DNA of 64,000 bases from Ruegeria sp. PrR005. Its GTDB lineage: Bacteria; Pseudomonadota; Alphaproteobacteria; Rhodobacterales; Rhodobacteraceae. The DNA lies in contig NZ_JAAGOX010000014.1 of the NCBI RefSeq assembly GCF_010500245.1, forward strand, positions 1-64,000, in the 5' to 3' direction. Each line of letters starts with the position of its first letter. The first letter of the stretch is position 1. Both the position numbers and the translations under genes were made by a program. Below, piece by piece: positions 1-8,386 of this stretch. The notes beneath the pieces are model-generated. The model did not search any database. It saw only the letters and a program-made list of their open reading frames with translations, and was not told where the DNA came from.

Positions 1-153
<153 letters not shown>

Positions 154-271
154 ACCTTTCGCCCTGTCCCGAGCGCGGGGCAGGGCGGTTGCCTGCGGCT
201 TGCCGCGCCTGTCTTGATTTTGAGTGGCCAGGCTGGAACACTGACCCGATGGTTTGCGGTCCGGAGGTGCC

Positions 272-763
272 ATGTTTATCCGCACGGCTTGTGCTTTGCT
301 TCTGCTGTTCGCCGTCGCCACGCCTGTTGCGGCGCAAGAGGCGGTCTATGTCATCAGGCATGGCGAAAAGGAGCTGTCCGGCGATGAACCTGCACTGACG
401 CCAGAGGGGCGGGACCGGGCGGCGGGATGGGCGCGGATGCTGCGACATGCGGGCCTTGATGCGGTGATCACATCGGACGCGCTGCGCACGCGGGAAACCG
501 GGGCGATCATCGCCGAGGCGCTTGACCTTCGCGCCAGCGCGTGGCCCGCAACCGATATTGCCGGTCTGGTCGATATGCTTGAATTCGATCACGAGGACGA
601 CCGGGTGCTGGTTGTCGCCCATGCCGAAACCATCCCCGGCATCCTCGCGCGCCTTGGCGTGCTGGACGAGATCTCGGTCGACCAGGCCGAATTCGCCAAC
701 CTGTTTGTGGTGACCGGCCCAGGGTCGGATAACCCGGTGTTTCTGCATCTTTTCATGCCTTGA
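272..763 (+). CDS. Exported histidine phosphatase family protein (SixA/PGM-like)
   Basis: A 163-residue protein of the histidine phosphatase superfamily. The phospho-accepting motif is VIRHGEK (Arg29-His30-Gly31), the SDALRTRET stretch at about 68-76 matches the usual second active-site region, and His117 in VVAHAE is the second catalytic histidine. An N-terminal hydrophobic stretch (about 5-21) ending in VAAQ suggests a signal peptide and a periplasmic location. The ATG at 272 is chosen because GGAGG at 263-267 lies just upstream; an in-frame TTG at 254 has no comparable site. It overlaps nothing and is followed after about 60 nt by a NYN protein on the same strand. The substrate is not predictable. 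Confidence 0.8.
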   Translation: MFIRTACALLLLFAVATPVAAQEAVYVIRHGEKELSGDEPALTPEGRDRAAGWARMLRHAGLDAVITSDALRTRETGAIIAEALDLRASAWPATDIAGLVDMLEFDHEDDRVLVVAHAETIPGILARLGVLDEISVDQAEFANLFVVTGPGSDNPVFLHLFMP

Positions 764-822
764 GTCCAAGAGGCCCGCCGGCCCCCATTGCACTTGGCCC
801 GGAACCCGTCCACTGTCCGCGG

Positions 823-1548
823 ATGGCAAACGATACCCCCCTTCTGGCTGTCCTGATCGACGCCGACAATATCTCGGCCAAATATGCCGAAGCGATCTTT
901 GAAGAGATCGCCACCCTTGGCGAAGCCAGCATCCGCCGGATCTATGGCGATTTCTCGGGCGGCGCGCCGCAAGGCTGGAACAAGGAGACGCTGGCCGCGC
1001 TGGCGATTGTCCCGCATCAGCAGTTCGCCAACACCACCGGCAAGAATGCCAGCGACATCGCGCTGGTGATCGACGCGATGGATATCCTGCATTCGGGCCG
1101 CTTCGACGCGTTTGTCCTGATCTCGTCGGACAGCGATTTCACCCGTCTGGCCAGCCGCATCCGGGAACAGGGGCTGGATGTGTTCGGCATCGGCATGCGC
1201 AAGACGCCGGGGGCTTTCGTCAAGGCGTGCAAGCGCTTCATCTATGTCGAGAACCTGATGCCCGAACCGCAACCCAAGGCAAAGCCGGGTCAGCCGCAGC
1301 CGCCCGTCAGCCCCGCGCAAAAGCTGGAGGATCCGACCACCCTTGTGATCCGCGCCATGGATTCGATCGACCAGGACGACGAATGGTTCGCCCTGGGCCG
1401 GATCGGTCAGCTGATCGTCGCGGCCAACCCTGATTTCGACACCCGCAGCTACGGTAAGCGCAAGCTGAGCGACCTGCTGGCGGACCTCAAGCGGTTCGAA
1501 ATGAAGCGCGGCACTGGAAACCAGTTCCTGATCCGCCGGATCGACTGA
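823..1548 (+). CDS. NYN (LabA/DUF88-type PIN-like) domain protein with C-terminal OST-HTH/LOTUS domain
   Basis: A 241-residue protein. Residues about 6-145 form a NYN domain: LLAVLIDADNIS at the start (Asp13, Asp15), then DIALVIDAMD and LISSDSDFTRL, which carry the conserved acidic residues of PIN-like metal-dependent nucleases. After a Pro/Gln-rich linker (about 147-165) residues about 170-240 resemble an OST-HTH/LOTUS domain, a predicted RNA-binding winged helix. The combination suggests an RNA-processing or RNA-decay enzyme. ATG at 823 is taken as the start because it begins the conserved domain; an in-frame TTG at 760 would overlap the preceding stop. The target RNA is unknown. Confidence 0.8.
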   Translation: MANDTPLLAVLIDADNISAKYAEAIFEEIATLGEASIRRIYGDFSGGAPQGWNKETLAALAIVPHQQFANTTGKNASDIALVIDAMDILHSGRFDAFVLISSDSDFTRLASRIREQGLDVFGIGMRKTPGAFVKACKRFIYVENLMPEPQPKAKPGQPQPPVSPAQKLEDPTTLVIRAMDSIDQDDEWFALGRIGQLIVAANPDFDTRSYGKRKLSDLLADLKRFEMKRGTGNQFLIRRID

Positions 1549-1716
1549 ACTCTCTTGGCAGGACTCAAACGCTTGTCGGGTCACCACGGACCCTAACTGC
1601 GAGTCGCAGCGCGGTCGGGCAAGCCGTAATGCGAAGGTGAGGACGCGAGTAAACGGGCTACCGGCGACGTCAGCGCGCACAGTGCAAGTGGTTAATTCTG
1701 TTCTGTTTTGATGGAT

Positions 1717-1792
<76 letters not shown>

Positions 1793-1830
1793 GATCCGGT
1801 CAGCGGCGATACGGCCGCTGCGGTGAGGGT

Positions 1831-1859
1831 CGTTTAAGAGAGGCCGCCGGAGAGTGCAA
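1831..1859 (-). promoter_or_regulatory. Sigma-70 type promoter for tRNA-Ala
   Basis: On the minus strand TTGCAC (1854-1859) is followed by a 17-nt spacer and TAAACG (1831-1836), about 39 nt ahead of the tRNA 5' end. Spacing is ideal and the TTG of the -35 box is intact. The same TAAACG -10 hexamer appears at 25780-25785 ahead of rpmI. Confidence 0.55.
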
Positions 1860-1932
1860 GCCAAAAGTATGACTCTTTCCGGAAAATCTTGGCGCCCGGG
1901 CCCGGCGAGGCAACCGCCGCCCGCACAAACGA

Positions 1933-1958
1933 AAAGGGCGGGTTTGAACCCGCCCTTT
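1933..1958 (-). terminator. Intrinsic terminator after the FYDLN-acid protein gene
   Basis: A perfect 12-bp inverted repeat, AAAGGGCGGGTT and AACCCGCCCTTT, separated by two bases, 20 nt past the stop of the minus-strand gene at 1979. On the minus strand the stem ends in a short T run (TTTTC). It separates that gene from tRNA-Ala. Confidence 0.75.
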
Positions 1959-1978
1959 CGCTGTTCCTCAAGCCCGGA

Positions 1979-2302
1979 TTATTCCTCGTCCGAGGACATG
2001 TCGGTGATGTCATCGAGCGAGACGTTGTCCTCGTCGTCATCGTCTTCGAGGATATCGTCGTCGATGTCCATGTCGACGCTGTCGTCATCATCATCGAGCA
2101 CGATGTCATCATCATCCGTGTTCTGGCGGGCCTTGCGCGAGGCGGCATCTTCGGCATCGGCCGCGATCATGCGGCCCTTGCCAAGATCCAACTCCACGAC
2201 CTCGCCCGTATAGGGGCTGACGATCGGGTTCTTGTTCAGGTCATAAAACCGCTTGCCGGTGGTCGGGCAGACGCGCTTTACACCCCATTCTTCCTTGGGC
2301 AT
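1979..2302 (-). CDS. TIGR02300 family (FYDLN acid) protein
   Basis: A 107-residue protein. The N-terminus MPKEEWGVKRVCPTTGKRFY followed by DLNKNPIVSPYTGE is the conserved core of the alphaproteobacterial FYDLN-acid family, whose function is not established. From about residue 62 the chain is almost wholly Asp and Glu with a few hydrophobics, ending DMSSDEE, so the C-terminal half is a long acidic, probably disordered tail. The ATG at 2302 is preceded by AAGGGG. An intrinsic terminator follows. The core has a single conserved Cys (about residue 12), so a zinc site is not obvious. Confidence 0.85.
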   Translation of the reverse strand: MPKEEWGVKRVCPTTGKRFYDLNKNPIVSPYTGEVVELDLGKGRMIAADAEDAASRKARQNTDDDDIVLDDDDDSVDMDIDDDILEDDDDEDNVSLDDITDMSSDEE

Positions 2303-2403
2303 GTGAAATCCCCTTGATATCTGGTGAGTCGCAAAGACGATTCCGGCCTCGTGCCACATGAGGTTGGGCGTGTCAAAGCCTTTACGCCAAGGAGAGCGCG
2401 CTT

Positions 2404-3084
2404 ATGGGGCAGCATCATCTTCCGGGCACACCTCCGGTGCCGCTGACGCTGAGACGGTCGGCGCGGGCGCGCCGCATCAGTCTGCGGATTTCCCAGCTGG
2501 ATGGGCGGGTTACGCTGACCTTGCCGCGTGGCGTGGCCGAGCGCGAGGCGATCGATTTCGCCCGCAGCAAAGAAGACTGGATCCGCGAACACCTGGCGGC
2601 GCAACCTGGCCGGTCTGTTCCGGTCCTAGGGGGCACGATCCCGATCGAGGGGGTGCCCACCCGAATCGAGGCAGCCGGAGGCGCACGTGTGCTGTGGCAG
2701 GCGGGCACGATCCGGGTCCCCGAAACCGCGCTGGCGGCGCGTTTGCACCGGTTCCTGCGGGAGATGGCGCGCGACCGGCTGGTGGCGGCCTGCGATTTCT
2801 ATGCCGTCGAATTGGGGCGTCCCTATGCCCGGATCAGCCTGCGCGACACGCGGTCTCGTTGGGGATCGTGTACCGCCGATGGCGGGCTGATGTTCTCGTG
2901 GCGCCTGATCCTGGCGCCGCCTGCGGTGTTACGCTATGTCGCCGCGCACGAGGTGGCGCACCTGGCCGAGATGAACCATTCGCCCCGGTTCTGGGCCGAG
3001 GTCACGCGCATTCATGGCCCCTATGAGGCGCCGCGCCGGTGGCTGCGTGACAATGGGGCCGAGCTGCACAGCTATCAGTTCTAA
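2404..3084 (+). CDS. YgjP-like metallopeptidase domain protein (DUF45 family)
   Basis: A 226-residue protein of the SprT/YgjP-like zinc-peptidase group. The zinc motif is HEVAH starting at His182 (His182, Glu183, His186) with LAEMNHSPRFW following, giving the third histidine at about 192. The upstream RDTRSRWGSC stretch is another family hallmark. No signal peptide or membrane segment is seen, so it is probably cytoplasmic. AAGGAG sits just before the ATG at 2404. It starts about 100 nt from the divergent FYDLN gene. In many proteobacteria this family sits alone, and its substrate is unknown. Confidence 0.85.
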   Translation: MGQHHLPGTPPVPLTLRRSARARRISLRISQLDGRVTLTLPRGVAEREAIDFARSKEDWIREHLAAQPGRSVPVLGGTIPIEGVPTRIEAAGGARVLWQAGTIRVPETALAARLHRFLREMARDRLVAACDFYAVELGRPYARISLRDTRSRWGSCTADGGLMFSWRLILAPPAVLRYVAAHEVAHLAEMNHSPRFWAEVTRIHGPYEAPRRWLRDNGAELHSYQF

Positions 3085-3147
3085 GCCGGTTGGTCGACGC
3101 AGGGCGACTTGCTAAGATGCCCTGACGTAAAGGCAGTTGGGAATGGC

Positions 3148-5010
3148 ATGACCGGACAGGAACAGCGACGGCTGGCCGCCATCATGATGCTGGATGTCGC
3201 CGGGTTTACCCGCCTGATGGGCGCGGATGAATCGGGGACACTGGCGCTGGTGCTGGATGCGCGCCGTTCCTTTGTCGAACCTGCCCTGGCGCGGCATGGC
3301 GGACGGCTGGTCAAGCTGCTGGGCGACGGTGCGCTGGCAGAGTTTGCCAGCGTGACCGGCGCGCTGGATTGCGCCTGTGACATCCAGACCGGGATGCGGA
3401 ACCATCCGCTGAAACTCAGGATCGGCATCAATCTGGGTGAGGTCATCGTCGAGGAAGACGACATCTATGGTGACGGGGTCAATGTCGCCGCGCGGATCGA
3501 GGGACTGGCCCGTCCGGGCGGTATCGCCGTGTCGCACAGCGTGTACGAACAGGCCCGGAGCCGAGGGGGATACCGGTTTGTCGACGGCGGCAAGCAAATG
3601 GTCAAGAACGTGGCCGAGCCGGTGGCTGTGTTTCACCTGTCGACCAATGGTGGCGAAGCCGAGGCGGTCCGGCCCGCCCGCAGTCCGCCGCGCCGCCGCT
3701 GGTTGCCGCTTGCCTTGGCCGCCTGCGTGGTCGTTGCCGGGGCGGTCTATGCCTTGCTGGTTGGCGACCTGCGGCTCTGGACCGATGATGCGCCGCCGCC
3801 GGTCGGTGCGGTGGTTGCCGAAGACCGACCTTCGCTTGTTGTCCTGCCTTTTGAAAACCTGTCGGGCGATCCCGCGCAGACTTATTTCAGCGACGGGATG
3901 ACCGACAATCTGATCAATGACCTCAGCCAGATCGGCGGCTTGCTGGTCATTGCCCGCAACACCAGCTTTTCGTTTCGTGACCGGCAAGAGCCGATGGATG
4001 CCCGGACCGTGCACAAGGTGCTGGGTGTCCGCTATGTTGTCGAGGGCAGCGTGCAGCGCGCTGGCGATCATGTGCGTATCAATGCCAATCTGGTTGACGG
4101 GACCACCGGTTTCCAACTCTGGGCCGGGCGGCTGGATCGCGAGTTCAGCGACCTGTTCGCGTTGCAGGACCAGGTCGCCTCGCAGATCATCGACGCGCTC
4201 AAGATCGAACTGACGCAGGACCAGCAGCGGCGGTTGTCGAAACGCTATACCGACAATCTGAAAGCGTATGACCTCTTCCTGCGTGCGTGGGAGGAAGTCT
4301 GGCGGTTCAACGAGGAATCGCGCCAGATCGCCCAAGAGTTCCTGTGGTCCGCTCTGGCCATCGACCCCGACTTCGCGCTGGCCAAGGCCATCCTGGCAAC
4401 GACCTACACCAATCGCACAGGTGTTTCTCTGACGATGAACGCCGAGTCGCTTGAGACCGCCTATCGGCTGGCGGGACAGGCGGTGGCAACCGACCCAGAA
4501 TTGCCCGCTGTTCATGCCTCGCTGGGGCTGGTTCACATGTTCCGACGGGAATACGATCAGGCGGATGCCTCTTTTGCACGGGCGCTGGAACTTGATCCGA
4601 ATTATGCCGACGGCTACGGAATGCAGGCTTGGAACTGGCACTATGCTGGCGATTCCGAACGCGCCTTGGCTGGGTTCGAATATGCCCTGCGCCTGAATCC
4701 ACGAGCGCCGTTTCCCTATCTGAGCGCAATAGCCGAAGTGCATTTCAGCCTCGGCGACCTCGACGCGGCGTTGGCGATAAGCACCGAAGCGCTGGAACGA
4801 AACCCCGAGGCGCTGCGTCAGCGCTTGTTGCAGGGCGCCATATTCGCCGAGATGGGCCGTATCGAGGACGCAGAATGGGAGGTGGTCGAAGCGCTTGCGC
4901 TTGAGTCCGGGATCAGAGCCATCAACCTGCCGGATATCTATCCCTTTCGTGAAGACGATGTTCTGATGCGCCTTAAACAGGCGCTGCGGAGTGCCGGTCT
5001 GCCCGGATGA
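3148..5010 (+). CDS. Class III adenylate/guanylate cyclase with TolB-like and TPR domains, membrane-anchored
   Basis: A 620-residue protein. Residues about 5-165 are a class III nucleotidyl cyclase domain: metal Asp in MMLDVAGFTRLM, second metal Asp in LLGDGALAEF, and NVAARIEGLARPGGIAVS with the transition-state Asn and Arg. A single hydrophobic segment at about 185-205 (LALAACVVVAGAVYALLV) follows. Then comes a TolB-like (FlgO-type) domain, about 235-360, starting VVLPFENLSGD, and tetratricopeptide repeats to the end. The layout puts the cyclase in the cytoplasm and the TolB/TPR part across the membrane. ATG at 3148 is preferred to in-frame TTG at 3109 because the conserved domain starts here. 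Ligand sensed is unknown. A related gene without the membrane segment is at 18335. Confidence 0.85.
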   Translation: MTGQEQRRLAAIMMLDVAGFTRLMGADESGTLALVLDARRSFVEPALARHGGRLVKLLGDGALAEFASVTGALDCACDIQTGMRNHPLKLRIGINLGEVIVEEDDIYGDGVNVAARIEGLARPGGIAVSHSVYEQARSRGGYRFVDGGKQMVKNVAEPVAVFHLSTNGGEAEAVRPARSPPRRRWLPLALAACVVVAGAVYALLVGDLRLWTDDAPPPVGAVVAEDRPSLVVLPFENLSGDPAQTYFSDGMTDNLINDLSQIGGLLVIARNTSFSFRDRQEPMDARTVHKVLGVRYVVEGSVQRAGDHVRINANLVDGTTGFQLWAGRLDREFSDLFALQDQVASQIIDALKIELTQDQQRRLSKRYTDNLKAYDLFLRAWEEVWRFNEESRQIAQEFLWSALAIDPDFALAKAILATTYTNRTGVSLTMNAESLETAYRLAGQAVATDPELPAVHASLGLVHMFRREYDQADASFARALELDPNYADGYGMQAWNWHYAGDSERALAGFEYALRLNPRAPFPYLSAIAEVHFSLGDLDAALAISTEALERNPEALRQRLLQGAIFAEMGRIEDAEWEVVEALALESGIRAINLPDIYPFREDDVLMRLKQALRSAGLPG

Positions 5011-5054
5011 TCGGGTCGGGTTGACGCCGCTTGTGGATGTGATCACATGGTCCC

Positions 5055-5708
5055 ATGCAAAGCCCACGCCCGACCGAACAGACCATTGCCGCCGCCGCCC
5101 ATGACCGGGTCTATCGTACCCTGCGCACCCGCATCATGCATGGCGAGATGTCGCCGGGTCAGGCGCTGACCCTGCGCGGGATCGGCAAGGAGTTCGACGT
5201 CTCGATGACGCCTGCACGCGAGGCGGTGCGCAGGCTGGTGGCCGAAGGGGCGCTGTTCCTGTCCAGTTCGGGGCGGGTCTCGACGCCGGAACTTGGCAAC
5301 GACCGGATCGAGGAATTGGCGGCGCTGCGCGCGCTCTTGGAAGTGGAACTGGCCAGCCGCGCCCTGCCGCGCGCCCATATGGCGTTGATCGACCGGCTTC
5401 AGACCATCAACACCTCGGTCGCCGAGATGGTGTCGAAACGCGATGCCGTGGGTTACATCCGCACCAATCTGGAATTTCACCGCACGCTTTACCTGCGGGC
5501 GCAGGCCCCGGCCATGCTGGCCATGGCCGAAACCGTCTGGCTGCAACTGGGGCCGACGATGCGGGCGCTTTATGGCCGTCTGCGCCGCACCGACCCGCCA
5601 CAGTATCACAAGCTGATCATCGCTGCCCTCAGGGCGGGGGACGAACCCGGTCTGCGGCTGGCGGTCCGGACCGATGTCACCCAGGGCCTGCGCCTGCTGG
5701 TGACGTGA
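5055..5708 (+). CDS. GntR family transcriptional regulator (FadR/FCD type)
   Basis: A 217-residue regulator. Residues about 14-78 form the winged helix, with the recognition part FDVSMTPAREAVRRLVAEGA typical of GntR proteins. Residues about 88-215 are the all-helical FCD ligand domain, with the metal-binding style pattern NLEFHRTLY and later AALRAGD. It starts 45 nt after the cyclase gene and ends 70 nt before an ABC importer operon on the same strand, so it probably controls uptake of that importer's substrate. Such regulators usually bind small carboxylates; the ligand is not visible. Confidence 0.85.
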   Translation: MQSPRPTEQTIAAAAHDRVYRTLRTRIMHGEMSPGQALTLRGIGKEFDVSMTPAREAVRRLVAEGALFLSSSGRVSTPELGNDRIEELAALRALLEVELASRALPRAHMALIDRLQTINTSVAEMVSKRDAVGYIRTNLEFHRTLYLRAQAPAMLAMAETVWLQLGPTMRALYGRLRRTDPPQYHKLIIAALRAGDEPGLRLAVRTDVTQGLRLLVT

Positions 5709-5777
5709 CGACGCGCGGTTGCGCCCGGCTTTGGCTTGGTCTTAAGGTGAGAGCCATATTCAACGGGGAGAGACATC

Positions 5778-6791
5778 ATGAGCACGTTTTCACGGCGCGG
5801 TGCGCTGGGGCTGATCGGTGGCGCCGCCACCCTGCCGATGCTGGGTACGCCAGCCCTGGCAAATACCAAGATGACGGTCGGCGCGTTGCGCTTCACCAGC
5901 CACGCGGCATCCTTCGTCGCTTTTGAACGCGGTTATTTCACTGACGAGGGGCTGGACGTCGAATTCAAGTTTTTTGAAGCGGCCCAGCCGATGGCGGTGG
6001 CAATTGCCAGCGGTGACGCCGATTATGCGGTCACCGCGATCACCGGCGGCCTGATCAGCCTGGCCGAAAAAGGCGCGGCAAAGGTGATTGGCGGCGCGCT
6101 GAGCGAGGAAAAGGGCATCGACGGCCAGATGATCCTGGCCTCGAATGCAGCTTATGACGCGGGGCTGACCAGCGCCGCCGCGCTGGATGGGCGCAGCTTT
6201 GCGGTGACGCAGCCGGGCTCGTCCTTCCATTATATGGGCGCCAAGATCGCGGCGGCCGAGGGCGCCTCGGTCAAGTTCACGCCGCTGCAAAAAGTGGGTG
6301 CGATCATCGGAGCGATGAAATCGGGACAGGTCGATGCCTGGACCATCGTGCCCCATATCGGCAAGGCGCTGTCGGGAGGCGGTGCCGTGAAACATATCGG
6401 CATGGTTGCCGATTACCTACCTGATTATCAGGTCACCACCGTGTTTACCTCGGCCACCAATGCATCCGGTGAACGGGCGCAGACCGAGGCGTTCCTGCGC
6501 GCCTTTTCGCGCGGGGCGGCGGATTTCAACGCGGCCCTGGTGGACAAGACCGCCGGTGACGAGGCCGGGGTCGAGATGGTCAAGCTGGTGCACAAATATG
6601 TCTATGCCGACCAGCCCTTCGAGAAGGCAGAGAAATCCATACGCAACGGCGCGATGCGCCTGAACAAGGATTCGGCCCTGAACATGGGTTCGGTCGAGGA
6701 TCAGCTGGGCTGGTTCAAGTCCGAGGGTTTGGTCAAGGACAGCATCACCACCGAGGTGCTGGTCGACGGCTCTTATGTGCCGATGATCTGA
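5778..6791 (+). CDS. ABC transporter substrate-binding protein (NMT1/TauA-like)
   Basis: A 337-residue periplasmic binding protein of the NMT1/THI5-SsuA/TauA type (FERGYFTDEGLDVEF, SGDADYAVTAITGG). The N-terminus MSTFSRRGALGLIGGAATLP, ending in a likely ALA cleavage site, has an SRRGAL motif like a twin-arginine signal. The family binds sulfonates, nitrate, pyrimidine-type thiamine precursors or similar small molecules; this sequence does not let me choose among them. GGGGAG lies just before the ATG. It is the first gene of a three-gene importer (5778-8346) that follows a GntR regulator. Confidence 0.85.
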   Translation: MSTFSRRGALGLIGGAATLPMLGTPALANTKMTVGALRFTSHAASFVAFERGYFTDEGLDVEFKFFEAAQPMAVAIASGDADYAVTAITGGLISLAEKGAAKVIGGALSEEKGIDGQMILASNAAYDAGLTSAAALDGRSFAVTQPGSSFHYMGAKIAAAEGASVKFTPLQKVGAIIGAMKSGQVDAWTIVPHIGKALSGGGAVKHIGMVADYLPDYQVTTVFTSATNASGERAQTEAFLRAFSRGAADFNAALVDKTAGDEAGVEMVKLVHKYVYADQPFEKAEKSIRNGAMRLNKDSALNMGSVEDQLGWFKSEGLVKDSITTEVLVDGSYVPMI

Positions 6792-6797
6792 CGGCAC

Positions 6798-7565
6798 ATG
6801 GAACTTGCGGTTCGCGGTCTGACCCATCGCTATGGCGACATGGTGGTGCTGGACGATATCTCGCTGCATATCCCTGCGGGCGAGATCCTGTGCGTGGTCG
6901 GCCCGTCGGGCTGCGGCAAGTCCACGCTGCTCAGGATGCTGGGCGGGCTGGAACAACCCGATTGGGGCGAGGTGCTGCAAGGCGGCACCCCGCCCGAGGG
7001 CTGTCTGAACCCGCTGACCTATGTGTTTCAGGATTTCGCCCTGCTGCCCTGGCGCAGCGTGGCGGGCAATGTCTCGCTGGTGCTCGAAGATCACCGCCTG
7101 CCGAGTGACCGGGTGCGCGCGATCATCCAGGATGTGCTGGCCCGCACCCGGCTGTCGGATTTCCACGATGCGCTGCCCCGGCAATTGTCGGGGGGCATGA
7201 AGCAGCGGGTCGCCATTGCCCGCGCGCTTGCGGTCAATCCGGCGGTGATGCTGCTGGACGAGCCGCTTTCGGCGCTGGACGCGCAGACGCGCGAGCTGTT
7301 GATGGAGGATCTGGTGGCCCTGTGGGAGCGGCAGCCCTTTACCGGCGTTTATGTCACCCACAACCTGGCCGAGGCGGTGCGCCTGGGCCATCGCATCGCG
7401 GTACTGTCGCGTCGCCCGGGGCGCGTGCGCGAAGTGATCGAGGTGCCGGGGCCGCTGTCTGAACGGCATGCAGGGGATGCGGGGCTGGAGGCGATTCAGG
7501 CCCATCTCTGGGCACTGATGCGGGACGAGGCGATGGCCGCCGATCTGGAGTTGCTGGATGCCTGA
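6798..7565 (+). CDS. ABC transporter ATP-binding protein (SsuB/TauB-like)
   Basis: A 255-residue ATPase. Walker A is GPSGCGKST at residues 35-43, the Q-loop is YVFQDFALLPWRS, the signature is LSGGMKQRVAIARAL, and Walker B is VMLLDEPLSALDAQT, followed by the switch His in VYVTHNLAEA. It begins 6 nt after the binding-protein stop and its stop overlaps the permease start by 8 nt, so the three are translationally linked. It powers import with the permease at the inner membrane. Confidence 0.9.
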   Translation: MELAVRGLTHRYGDMVVLDDISLHIPAGEILCVVGPSGCGKSTLLRMLGGLEQPDWGEVLQGGTPPEGCLNPLTYVFQDFALLPWRSVAGNVSLVLEDHRLPSDRVRAIIQDVLARTRLSDFHDALPRQLSGGMKQRVAIARALAVNPAVMLLDEPLSALDAQTRELLMEDLVALWERQPFTGVYVTHNLAEAVRLGHRIAVLSRRPGRVREVIEVPGPLSERHAGDAGLEAIQAHLWALMRDEAMAADLELLDA

Positions 7566-8346
7566 GATCAGGGTTCCCTTTCGCGGCGGCGGCTTCCGCC
7601 CCGAGGCGCGGCGCGGCACCGGCATTGCTGTGTTTCTGCTGCTGCTCTTCCTGATCGAATGGGGCACGCGGACAGGCTGGATTTCCAACCTGACCCTGCC
7701 GCGCCCCTCGGACGTGGCCACGACATTGGGTGATCTGGCCCGGTCCGGCGCGCTCTGGACGCATCTTCTGCCGTCGCTCAGCCGGTTGGCGGTGGGGTCG
7801 GTGCTGGGTATCAGCGCGGGTGTTGGTGTGGGCGTGATGATTGGGCTTTTTTCCTATATCCGGGCCGGGCTGGTGCCGCTGGTGGCGGCGATCTTCCCGA
7901 TCCCGAAAATTGCCCTGCTGCCGCTGTTCGTGATCTGGTTCGGCATCGACGAAGGGTCGAAATACGCGCTCATCGCGCTGGGCACATTCACGCCCACGGT
8001 GGTGGCCACCTATGGCGCGGTCGACAATGTCGACCGGGGGCTCATTCGCATGGGGCAGAGCTTTGGCCTGGGCTGGTGGTCTATCGTGCGCAAGATCGTG
8101 CTGCCCGGCGCGCTGCCCGGTATCCTGTCGGGGCTGCGGGTGTCGCTGGCCATCGGCATCATCCTGCTAGTCGCGGCCGAGATGCTGGGCGCCGAACACG
8201 GGATCGGCGCCTATATCCTGCAAGCCGGCGCGCTTTATGATCTTGAGCGGCTTTTTGCCGGTGTGGTCATTCTGTCCTGCCTCGGCGTGCTGACCAGCTG
8301 GGCCATCGGCAAAATCGAGAAACGCTTGCTGGTCTGGCGCAGCTGA
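7558..8346 (+). CDS. ABC transporter permease (SsuC/TauC-like)
   Basis: A 262-residue inner-membrane protein with about six hydrophobic segments and the BPD-transport-1 EAA loop around the region reading GLGWWSIVRKIVLPGALPGI, which contacts the ATPase. The ATG at 7558 overlaps the end of the ATPase gene by 8 nt. It is the last gene of the importer. The N-terminus has an extended, Arg/Gly-rich cytoplasmic piece before the first membrane segment. Confidence 0.9.
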   Translation: MPEIRVPFRGGGFRPEARRGTGIAVFLLLLFLIEWGTRTGWISNLTLPRPSDVATTLGDLARSGALWTHLLPSLSRLAVGSVLGISAGVGVGVMIGLFSYIRAGLVPLVAAIFPIPKIALLPLFVIWFGIDEGSKYALIALGTFTPTVVATYGAVDNVDRGLIRMGQSFGLGWWSIVRKIVLPGALPGILSGLRVSLAIGIILLVAAEMLGAEHGIGAYILQAGALYDLERLFAGVVILSCLGVLTSWAIGKIEKRLLVWRS

Positions 8347-8386
8347 TCGCGGTATCCTGCGACAAAACAAACGAGCAGGATTCACC

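Noticed and set aside
1854-2213. Ser-rich plus-strand frame opposite the FYDLN acidic tail
   Set aside because: Antisense of Asp/Glu codons gives Ser-rich text; it is not a protein gene.
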